A stretch of DNA of 64,000 nt from CAVQBP01 sp964448105 (lineage in GTDB: Bacteria; Bacteroidota; Ignavibacteria; Ignavibacteriales; Ignavibacteriaceae): NCBI GenBank assembly GCA_964448105.1, contig CAYUVK010000008.1, positions 1 to 64,000 of the forward strand, read 5' to 3'. Shown here piece after piece: positions 58,322 to 64,000 of this stretch (positions are counted from its first letter, which is position 1; every line of letters starts with the position of its first letter). The notes beneath the pieces were generated by a model that saw nothing but the letters and a program-made list of their open reading frames with translations, ran no database searches and was not told the origin of the DNA. Both the position numbers and the translations under genes were made by a program.

Positions 58322-59943
58322 TGGAATATAAAACTGGTGTATTAATTATAGGGAGCGGTATCGCAGGGCTTTTTGCTGCTCTTAAAATTTCCGAATATGC
58401 TGATATTATTTTAGTAACAAAGAAGGATAGCACCGAATCGAATACTAATTATGCCCAGGGCGGTATTGCTTCTGTCATGAATCAAGCAGATTCTTTTGAA
58501 AAGCATATTCATGATACACAAATTGCGGGAGCAGGTTTATGTGATCCTGAAGCAGTAAGAATTACTGTTGAAGAAGGACCGGATAGAATAAATGATTTGA
58601 TAAAAGTCGGAACAGAATTTACTAAAAAGAATGGAAAATTTGATTTGGTGCGAGAAGGCGGGCACTCAATGCCGCGTATTCTTCATGCCGCTGATTTAAC
58701 CGGGAAGGAAATTGAAAGAGCATTAATTGATAAAGTTAATTCATTGGAAAATATAAGAGTTATAGAGGACACTTTAGCAATAGATTTGATCACAGAACAT
58801 AACGCTCTTGAACTAAAAAATGAACCTTTACATAATAGAAACTGCTGGGGTGCATATGTTTTAGAGGGAGATTCAAAAAACGTTATTAAGATTGTTTCAA
58901 AAGCGACAGTTCTGGCTACGGGAGGTTTGGGACAGGTTTACCAGCACACTACAAACCCTCTAATTGCAACCGGCGATGGAATGGCAATGGCTTATCGAAG
59001 CGGAGCACGAATGGGCAATATGGAATTTATTCAATTTCATCCGACCTCGCTTTATACAAGTAAAAATAAAAACGAAGGATTTCAAACACCATCTTTTTTA
59101 ATCTCCGAAGCAGTCAGAGGATTTGGCGGAATATTAAGAACGGTTAGCGGCGAGAGATTTATGCTAAAGTATGATAAAAGAAAAGAATTGGCACCTAGAG
59201 ATATTGTAGCAAGAGCTATTGATAATGAACTAAAAAAGAGTGGTGATGATTTTGTATATCTTGATATTACTCATAAAAACAAAGATGAAATAATTGAACA
59301 CTTTCCGAATATTTATAATACATGTTTAAAATATGAAATTGATATTACTAAAGATTTTATTCCAGTTGTGCCGGCTGCTCATTACGCTTGCGGAGGGGTA
59401 ATGGTTGATCAGTTTGCGAGAACTTCTCTTAAAGGATTATATGCCTGCGGCGAAGTTTCGATGACGGGTTTGCACGGTGCAAACCGATTAGCGAGTAATT
59501 CTTTGCTGGAAGCAGTTGTATATTCAAACCGTGCATCCATAAATATTAAAGAGTTTTTACAAAATTATTCTTCCACCATTCCAAATATTCCTGATTGGGA
59601 TGACTCAGGTACTCTTTCTGCAGATGAAAAAATATTAATTACTCACAGCTTAAAGGAAGTCAAACAGGTTATGTGGGATTATGTGGGTATAGTAAGATCC
59701 AATTTAAGACTTAACAGGGCTGAAAGAAGGATCCATAATATTTTTATGGAAACAGAAAATTTATATAGACGGACAAAAGTATTTGAAGATATTCTTGAAC
59801 TTAGAAATATTATTGCATGCGCACATGTAATAATCAAATCTGCTAAGCTAAGAAAAGAGAGCAGGGGTTTGCACTACACTCTCGATTACCCGGGACTTTT
59901 ACCTTCTCCCGAAAATACAATTATTCAAAATACAAATCCTTAA
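58321..59943 (+). CDS. nadB: L-aspartate oxidase NadB
   Basis: A 540-residue flavoprotein that makes iminoaspartate from aspartate, the first step of quinolinate/NAD synthesis. FAD-binding GSGIAGLFAALKIS, NYAQGGIASV, GGHSMPRILHAAD, VLATGGLGQVYQHTTNP, FHPTSL, VVPAAHYACGGVMVDQFART and GLHGANRLASNSLLEAV are all present; these separate NadB from succinate dehydrogenase. C-terminal helical domain from about 430. Overlaps argD by one base. nadA and nadC are not in the window. Confidence 0.95.
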   Translation: MEYKTGVLIIGSGIAGLFAALKISEYADIILVTKKDSTESNTNYAQGGIASVMNQADSFEKHIHDTQIAGAGLCDPEAVRITVEEGPDRINDLIKVGTEFTKKNGKFDLVREGGHSMPRILHAADLTGKEIERALIDKVNSLENIRVIEDTLAIDLITEHNALELKNEPLHNRNCWGAYVLEGDSKNVIKIVSKATVLATGGLGQVYQHTTNPLIATGDGMAMAYRSGARMGNMEFIQFHPTSLYTSKNKNEGFQTPSFLISEAVRGFGGILRTVSGERFMLKYDKRKELAPRDIVARAIDNELKKSGDDFVYLDITHKNKDEIIEHFPNIYNTCLKYEIDITKDFIPVVPAAHYACGGVMVDQFARTSLKGLYACGEVSMTGLHGANRLASNSLLEAVVYSNRASINIKEFLQNYSSTIPNIPDWDDSGTLSADEKILITHSLKEVKQVMWDYVGIVRSNLRLNRAERRIHNIFMETENLYRRTKVFEDILELRNIIACAHVIIKSAKLRKESRGLHYTLDYPGLLPSPENTIIQNTNP

Positions 59944-59954
59944 GTGTTTAAATT

Positions 59955-60058
59955 GAGGGTAACCAAAAAGTAATTTAATGTCACACTGAGCTTGTCGAAG
60001 TGTGACATTATAAGTGGTTTTTAGTCTTCGACAGGCTCAGACTGACAGAATTTTTGGA
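59955..60058. repeat. Intergenic palindromic repeat with CTTGTCGAAG/CTTCGACAGG arms
   Basis: The 151-base gap after nadB is one structured element. Outer part: GAGGGTAACCAAAAAGTAATTT (59955-59976, first 20 bases quoted in part) resembles the left end of the repeat at 6095, and AATTTTTGGA (60049-60058) is its partial inverse. Inner part: TGTCACACTGAGCTTGTCGA, AGTGTGACA and, inverted, CTTCGACAGGCTCAGACTGACA are the arms. It lies between convergent nadB and Ppx genes and may serve as a bidirectional terminator. Confidence 0.65.
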
Positions 60059-60094
60059 TAAAAATTTTTTTTTGTAACACACATAATTGACTTA

Positions 60095-61015
60095 CTAGAT
60101 ATTGAATAATTCTTTACAGATAGCTCCATATCTGATTCCTTTTGTACTAACTATAACTTCATCTATTTCCAGTAATTTCATAATATATAATAAAATAATA
60201 GAACCGCTTAAAATCACATCTTCCCGTCCTTTAACAACGGATTTATATTTTTGAAGAATCTCAGATTCCTTTAAGGCGGATAATTCTAATACCAGGTTTT
60301 CAATTTCTTTATAATTAAGGATGTGACCTTCGAGAAGATCTTCATCGTATTCGTTTAAATTTAATTTGATAGCAGCCAATGTTGTTGGAGTTCCTGCGAT
60401 GGCAATAGCTCTCTTAAACTGAAAATTCATCCCTTTTAAGTCTGAGAATGCCTGCTTAAATTCGGTTTGATAACTATTGATTTCGTTTTGTTCCGGTGAA
60501 GAGTTTCTCAGATATTTCTCTTTTGCACTTACTACTCCTATTTGGTAACTTTTTTTAAAGATAATTTTATTAATACTTCCATAGATTATTTCCGTGCTCC
60601 CGCCGCCTATATCAATAACTAAATTATTTAAGTCATCATTAAAAGAAAAAACGGCACCATTAAATGTTATATCAGCTTCTTCTTTACCCGAAACTATATT
60701 TATATCAAAATCAAATTTTTCCTTTAGTATTTCTTTTATTTTATTTTTATTGGAAGCAATCCTAAAGGCATTTGTGGCGGTGATTATAATTTTCTTGCAG
60801 TTAAATCTTTTAATAATCAGATTATAATTTTCCAAAATAATTAATAATTCATCAACTTTTGTGTCTGAAATTGGTTTCCCGGGAACTAGCCCTTTTCCAA
60901 TTCTTGGGATTCTTTGTTCATTATATAAAGGTGAAATCGTTTTATTATTGATATCCACTTCTGCTATTAAAAGTATAATTGTATTTGTCCCGATATCTAT
61001 CGAAGCAATAATCAT
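60095..61015 (-). CDS. Ppx/GppA family exopolyphosphatase-like phosphatase
   Basis: A 306-residue member of the Ppx/GppA family of sugar-kinase/actin fold. Nucleotide/phosphate loops: IASIDIGTNTIILLIAEV at the start, TNAFRIASNK, VIDIGGGSTEIIYG, VASGSEEADITF-type segment IVSGKEEADITFNGAVF, and AIAGTPTTLAAI. The short form lacks the C-terminal HD domain of full Ppx; such proteins split polyphosphate or pppGpp, but which is not clear. Start ATG 61015; an upstream in-frame ATG at 61096 would add 27 residues and run into the divergent gene at 61053. Confidence 0.9.
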   Translation of the reverse strand: MIIASIDIGTNTIILLIAEVDINNKTISPLYNEQRIPRIGKGLVPGKPISDTKVDELLIILENYNLIIKRFNCKKIIITATNAFRIASNKNKIKEILKEKFDFDINIVSGKEEADITFNGAVFSFNDDLNNLVIDIGGGSTEIIYGSINKIIFKKSYQIGVVSAKEKYLRNSSPEQNEINSYQTEFKQAFSDLKGMNFQFKRAIAIAGTPTTLAAIKLNLNEYDEDLLEGHILNYKEIENLVLELSALKESEILQKYKSVVKGREDVILSGSIILLYIMKLLEIDEVIVSTKGIRYGAICKELFNI

Positions 61016-61052
61016 ATTTTTTTTATAATTTAGAAGACTTGAAAAAATCTTT

Positions 61053-61583
61053 ATGGACAATCTAAACAAAACTTCAAAAATATTTTTATTTCTCACAACT
61101 TTATCCGGTTCTTTGTGGATGGGGGCTTATTTTGCCAGGCTGATTGTATTTTATCAACTTTTTGAGCCCAAAGATTTTATTCTTAAACCTATATTTAACG
61201 ATCAAAACCTTCACGCTGTTTTAACTGATATTAATTCACTGATCGTTTTAACTTTAGCTTTATATTTAATTTTTATTATTACATATTTTTTATTTATTAC
61301 TATTTCAAGGATAAGTTTAAAAGAAAACGGATGGCTGTTCATAATAACAATAATAGTATTTATAACTTTGCCTTTCGAATTATATTTATGCAGTTTTGAT
61401 TATAAGATTATATCTTTTGTTTTATCCGGAAATTTTAACCCGATGGAAATGATTCAATTAATAATAAAAAGATTTAAAGTTTTGAGCAGTTTCCCTGTGA
61501 TTGAGTTATTTTGTTATTTCTCAATAATTTATTTTGTATTATTTAAACCATTAACAAAGAAAAAACCGGTTTATGAAAATTAA
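61053..61583 (+). CDS. Hypothetical four-helix membrane protein
   Basis: A 176-residue integral membrane protein with four helices: IFLFLTTLSGSLWMGAYFARL, SLIVLTLALYLIFIITYFLF, WLFIITIIVFITLPFELYL, and VIELFCYFSIIYFVLF, with a charged loop after each. I do not recognise the family. The start is divergent to the Ppx gene with 37 bases between. It overlaps the next small gene by 11 bases, so a cotranslated pair with that gene is likely. Confidence 0.7.
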   Translation: MDNLNKTSKIFLFLTTLSGSLWMGAYFARLIVFYQLFEPKDFILKPIFNDQNLHAVLTDINSLIVLTLALYLIFIITYFLFITISRISLKENGWLFIITIIVFITLPFELYLCSFDYKIISFVLSGNFNPMEMIQLIIKRFKVLSSFPVIELFCYFSIIYFVLFKPLTKKKPVYEN

Positions 61584-61845
61584 AGAGAAAGAATTTGAAG
61601 AGATTATCCAGGACCTGAAAAATCTAGCTTCACAGATGGGCGCTGAAGTCCGGTTTGAAAAAGGGGATTTCAAGGGAGGATATTGCATCTTAAAAGACAG
61701 CAAAGTAATTGTCGTGAATAAAATGGCAAACCTTCAAAGAAAAGTTATGATCCTTTCAATGGCATTAAAAGAGCTGGGGATCGACAAAATTTATTTAACT
61801 CCAAAGCTTCGTGAAATAATTGATGAAATGGCGGAAGCACAATGA
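61573..61845 (+). CDS. Small conserved-looking protein before aroQ, 90 residues
   Basis: A 90-residue soluble protein. N-terminal helix KEFEEIIQDLKNLASQMGAE, strands VRFEKGDFKGGYCILKDSKV and IVVNKMANLQRK, then helices MILSMALKELGIDKIYLTPK. No family name is known to me; the layout alpha-beta-beta-alpha suggests a small regulator. It overlaps the membrane gene before it and aroQ after it (ATGA), so the three are translationally linked. Confidence 0.72.
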   Translation: MKIKEKEFEEIIQDLKNLASQMGAEVRFEKGDFKGGYCILKDSKVIVVNKMANLQRKVMILSMALKELGIDKIYLTPKLREIIDEMAEAQ

Positions 61846-62285
61846 AAATCTTAATTATTAATGGTCCTAATTTAAATCTTTTGGGAAAAAGAGATAAAGC
61901 TCAATATGGTGATTTCTCATTGGAAAAATTGGAATCATTTATTAAAGACCAGTTTTTAAATTTCGATTTTGAATTTTACCAATCCAATGTTGAAGGAGAA
62001 ATAATAAATAAAATTCAAAATACAGAAAAAACATTTGAAGGGATTGTAATAAATCCCGGGGGATATGCCCACACATCTGTAGCTATTCGTGATGCTTTAG
62101 CCGAGCTGAAAATTCCCAAAGTAGAAGTACATTTATCACATCTGGTTAACAGGGAAAATTTTAGGCAATCTCTTATAACTGCTTCCGGCTGCGATGGTTA
62201 TATCTCCGGTTTTAAAGAAGATAGTTATTCCGCCGGCGTATTTTTAATTGATAGACTAATTAAACGAAGAAAGGTAAATAATTGA
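61842..62285 (+). CDS. aroQ: Type II 3-dehydroquinate dehydratase AroQ
   Basis: Dehydrates 3-dehydroquinate to 3-dehydroshikimate in the shikimate pathway. A 147-residue flavodoxin-like enzyme with all motifs: INGPNLNLLGKRDKAQYGDF (lid with Arg and Tyr), FYQSNVEGEIINKIQ, GIVINPGGYAHTSVAIRDAL with the catalytic His, PKVEVHLSHLVNRENFRQ (Glu and His). It starts in the stop of the small gene and ends over the start of the HAD gene (TTGA). Confidence 0.96.
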   Translation: MKILIINGPNLNLLGKRDKAQYGDFSLEKLESFIKDQFLNFDFEFYQSNVEGEIINKIQNTEKTFEGIVINPGGYAHTSVAIRDALAELKIPKVEVHLSHLVNRENFRQSLITASGCDGYISGFKEDSYSAGVFLIDRLIKRRKVNN

Positions 62286-62965
62286 TAAAAGCTGTAGTAT
62301 TTGATTTAGATAATACTCTTGTTGATTTTATGAAGATGAAGCGGCGAGCAATCGAAGAAGCTATTCCTGCAATGGTGGATGCAGGGCTGGAGATTACCCC
62401 TGAGGTCGCAGATAAAGTTATCGATGAGATTTATAAAGAACAAGGGATAGAATACCAGCAGGTTTTCGATGAATTTCTAAACCGTGTCCTAAACCATGTA
62501 GATTATAAAATCCTCTCTGCCGGTATAGTTGCATATAGGCGTGCCCGGGAAGCTGCTTTAATTCCTTATCCGCATGTATATTCCACTTTAAACAAGTTAT
62601 TGAAACTCGGAATTAAGATGGGGATAGTTTCAGATGCACCTGTAAAAGAAGCTTGGCTTAGGTTAGCTTATCTAAATTTCCATCATATTGTTGATGCTGT
62701 TGTCACTTTTGACGAAACCGGTGTAAGAAAACCGGATCCCAGACCTTTTTTGATGATTCTTAAAAGATTAGAAGTGAAACCCGAAGAAGCTATTATGGTA
62801 GGAGACTGGGTGGAAAGAGATATTGTGGGCGCTTCTAAAGTTGGAATGAAAACCGCATTTGCACGTTACGGAGACACTTTTAATACAAAAGAACATTCTG
62901 CCGATTTTGAACTTAATGATATAAATGAATTAATAGATATTATTATTAAAGAAAATAATTTATAA
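62282..62965 (+). CDS. HAD superfamily hydrolase (subfamily IA)
   Basis: A 227-residue phosphatase-like protein. HAD motifs: VFDLDNTLVDFMKMK (I, with nucleophile Asp), GIVSDAPVKEAW (II), RKPDPRPF (III), MVGDWVERDIVGASKVGMKT (IV). The helical cap is after motif I. Most of this subgroup are phosphatases of small phosphate esters. The start is TTG within the aroQ stop; no Met start is available, and the family motif begins at residue 5. It may act in the same pathway as AroQ only by position. Confidence 0.88.
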   Translation: MIKAVVFDLDNTLVDFMKMKRRAIEEAIPAMVDAGLEITPEVADKVIDEIYKEQGIEYQQVFDEFLNRVLNHVDYKILSAGIVAYRRAREAALIPYPHVYSTLNKLLKLGIKMGIVSDAPVKEAWLRLAYLNFHHIVDAVVTFDETGVRKPDPRPFLMILKRLEVKPEEAIMVGDWVERDIVGASKVGMKTAFARYGDTFNTKEHSADFELNDINELIDIIIKENNL

Positions 62966-63043
62966 GATTCTTTTAAAGTATTTTATCTTGCTATTATAAA
63001 TCCAAATAACTATTTTTTTTGTAAACGTTTAATTGGATTTGTT

Positions 63044-63439
63044 ATGAAAGACCTTTCCATCAAAAAATTATATTATTCGATCAGTGAAGTAAGTAAAATA
63101 ACGGATGTTGAACAATATGTTTTAAGATATTGGGAGACTGAATTCGAGCAGCTGAAACCTCAAAAGAACAGGGCTGGCAATAGGATTTATACAAATAAAG
63201 ATATAAGTCTTATTATGCAGATTAAAAATTTATTGAGAGAAAAAAAGTATACTATCGAGGGAGCACGTAATATATTAAATGATGGCAAGGTTGAAGAAAA
63301 GCAGGTTGAAGAGGAAGAAATACCTGTAGATCTTTTTTCAGTTGCCCCAACAAAGGGAAATAAAAAAGACAGGCCTTCTTTAAGAAAAGACCTGGAAGAA
63401 ATTAAGAGTACGCTGGAATTTTTACTTTCAAAACTTTAA
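63044..63439 (+). CDS. MerR family transcriptional regulator
   Basis: A 131-residue MerR-type protein. The winged HTH is clear: YYSISEVSKITDVEQYVLRY, WETEFEQLKPQKNRAGNR, IYTNKDISLIMQIKNLLREK, YTIEGARNILNDG. The short C-terminal part has an acidic stretch (KQVEEEEIPVDLF) and a basic-hydrophobic end; no metal or drug-binding cysteines are seen. In this bacterial group such genes often precede housekeeping operons and a tRNA; here a tRNA-Pro follows after two bases. The target is unknown. Confidence 0.92.
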   Translation: MKDLSIKKLYYSISEVSKITDVEQYVLRYWETEFEQLKPQKNRAGNRIYTNKDISLIMQIKNLLREKKYTIEGARNILNDGKVEEKQVEEEEIPVDLFSVAPTKGNKKDRPSLRKDLEEIKSTLEFLLSKL

Positions 63440-63441
63440 AA

Positions 63442-63515
63442 CGGAACGTGGCGCAGCCCGGTAGCGTACCTGAATGGGGTTCAGGTGGTCGTGGGTTCAA
63501 ATCCCACCGTTCCGA
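63442..63515 (+). tRNA. tRNA-Pro (GGG anticodon)
   Basis: CGGAACG (63442-63448) pairs with CGTTCCG (63508-63514). The anticodon stem CCTGA/TCAGG encloses ATGGGGT, giving anticodon GGG at the three positions after the T, for codon CCC. The T arm is GTGGG-TTCAAAT-CCCAC. The discriminator base is A at 63515, and no CCA is encoded. The gene starts three bases after the MerR stop, so the two may share a transcript. Confidence 0.96.
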
Positions 63516-63518
63516 CTG

Positions 63519-63554
63519 AAAAGCTTCAAAATTAAACGTTTTGAAGCTTTTTTT
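63519..63554 (+). terminator. Rho-independent terminator after tRNA-Pro
   Basis: AAAAGCTTCAAAA (63519-63531) and TTTTGAAGCTTTT (63539-63551) form a 13-base stem with a seven-base loop (TTAAACG). T residues continue to 63554. It lies four bases after the tRNA. Confidence 0.92.
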
Positions 63555-63581
63555 ATATCTCCCAAATTAGAAATTAACCAA

Positions 63582-63601
63582 ACTAATCAGAACTAATCAG
63601 A
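63582..63601. repeat. Tandem decamer ACTAATCAGA after the tRNA terminator
   Basis: ACTAATCAGA occurs twice in tandem (63582-63591 and 63592-63601), followed by a partial third copy (ATTAATCC). Short tandem repeats of this length after a tRNA can be integrase arm sites of an integrated element, but no integrase or attachment core is visible in the window. Confidence 0.4.
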
Positions 63602-63636
63602 ATTAATCCCATTTTGGGCACCATTTGGATACAAAG

Positions 63637-63684
63637 CCTTGCTTAACCACTAGCTATTACATAAAAATTAAGCAAGGTTTTTTT
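63637..63684 (+). terminator. Second terminator-like hairpin
   Basis: CCTTGCTTAA (63637-63646) and TTAAGCAAGG (63668-63677) are exact inverted repeats with a 21-base loop, and TTTTTTT follows at 63678-63684. It looks like an intrinsic terminator, but no gene in the window ends before it, so it may belong to a small RNA or be a remnant. Confidence 0.5.
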
Positions 63685-63730
63685 CCTCAGCGGAATAGAG
63701 AATTTATTTCAAGATTTACTGATTAGAGTA

Positions 63731-63804
63731 AAAAAAATAGTTGTGAGCGAGATAAGACTCGCCTGCCAAAAAAGGCAGGTAAATTTGAGCGAGCAATTAT
63801 TTTT
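63731..63804. repeat. Hairpin with CCTGCC/GGCAGG core and direct GAGCGAG words
   Basis: CCTGCC (63762-63767) and GGCAGG (63774-63779) pair across AAAAAA. Outside this, AAAAAAATAGTTG on the left resembles the inverse of CAATTATTTTTT on the right, and GAGCGAG is present twice in direct orientation. A palindromic repeat of the intergenic type is likely. Confidence 0.45.
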
Positions 63805-64000
63805 TGATAGGATGATAATAAAATGATTAAACTTTTCACCAGTCCGCCCAGAACACTAATGCCGAACTGAAAAGCTACTGCCAATAATTTCAACTAATTT
63901 ATTTAATAGAACCTTACATGCAATGTTTATTTTTTGCACAAAACCAGTAAACCAAAACAATGCCGCTTTGAAAACTCGGGTGGGTGGAAAAGCTGGTTAT
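63805..64000. other. Sequence end with no recognisable gene
   Basis: Within the last 446 bases after the terminator I support no gene; this last 196-base part is A/T-rich and holds no frame longer than about 20 codons with a likely start. ATGATTAAACTTTTCACC (63822-63839) begins a frame that stops after about 16 codons. The end GTGGGTGGAAAAGCTGGTTAT is GC-richer and not matched elsewhere in the window that I can see (quoted here without its first base: TGGGTGGAAAAGCTGGTTAT). Confidence 0.3.

Noticed and set aside
60594..60827. Plus-strand frame inside the Ppx gene, and similar antisense frames elsewhere
   Set aside because: Shadow frames of clear genes, with hydrophobic residues from antisense codon bias.
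63805..64000. Integron attC-like site at the window end
   Set aside because: GTTAT and GCCGAAC words are present but I could not place paired R and L boxes.
1..64000. CRISPR arrays, rRNA genes or intact insertion sequences
   Set aside because: No evenly spaced direct repeats of 24-40 bases, no rRNA, and no transposase or integrase frame were found.

Overview
The window looks like chromosomal DNA of an AT-rich, Gram-negative member of the Bacteroidota/Chlorobiota group, most probably an Ignavibacteria-like bacterium. Support from the sequence: a Kdo and LPS-export cluster (outer membrane), a TonB-dependent receptor, a secreted protein with a C-terminal type IX secretion sorting domain (NYPNPFNPST motif), DUF5683 and TonB/CarboxypepD_reg proteins typical of the group, many TTG/GTG starts, and intergenic palindromic repeats of the GTCATTTCGAG and CTTGTCGAAGTGTGA kinds. 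The phylum-level call is inference from family content; no rRNA is present.

Layout. 1-6816: the end of an M29 aminopeptidase, then a loose row of small stand-alone proteins (SnoaL-like, EamA exporter, flavin-binding PNPOx-like, AhpD-like, OsmC, two DinB, VOC, DUF3224) with repeats between them. 6934-10756: secreted esterase, then a phosphate group (OprP-like porin, pstB, phoU). 10807-17459: mainly minus strand: TetR regulator, YtxH, rhomboid protease, and a coupled set of secreted PIG-L deacetylase, a 48-residue membrane peptide and a sodium:solute symporter. 17643-25237: envelope and housekeeping run (kdsA, unknown, kdsD, lptC, lptA-like, lptB, folP, cdaA), followed by a decayed SpoIIE-type phosphatase fragment.

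25602-52818 is the centre of interest: a 27-kb glycan-utilisation locus, all on the plus strand. The first half carries GH2 exo-glucosaminidase-like enzyme, FucP/NagP-type sugar transporter, ROK kinase, LacI regulator, TonB receptor, a T9SS-secreted partner, exported ChbG-like deacetylase, a HGSNAT/NagX-type membrane acetyltransferase, a GH9 of the exo-glucosaminidase kind and a lipoprotein GH18 chitinase. The second half carries an exported RraA-like protein, an unknown secreted protein, a lipoprotein GH9, DUF4380, GH16-like, GH20-like, CE4 deacetylase and a classical GH9. Two nearly identical tandem LacI-type operators sit upstream of the GH2 and of the TonB receptor. The simplest reading is a chitin/chitosan or amino-sugar glycan pathway in which chains are cut, deacetylated, trimmed to glucosamine, possibly re-acetylated across the inner membrane, imported and phosphorylated.

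53002-63439 returns to housekeeping genes: CHAD, UPF0173 hydrolase, parA-parB, DUF5683, zinc-ribbon membrane protein, argD-like, nadB, Ppx/GppA, aroQ, HAD hydrolase and a MerR regulator. A tRNA-Pro(GGG) with a terminator follows, and the last 450 bases hold only repeats and hairpins with no gene I can support.
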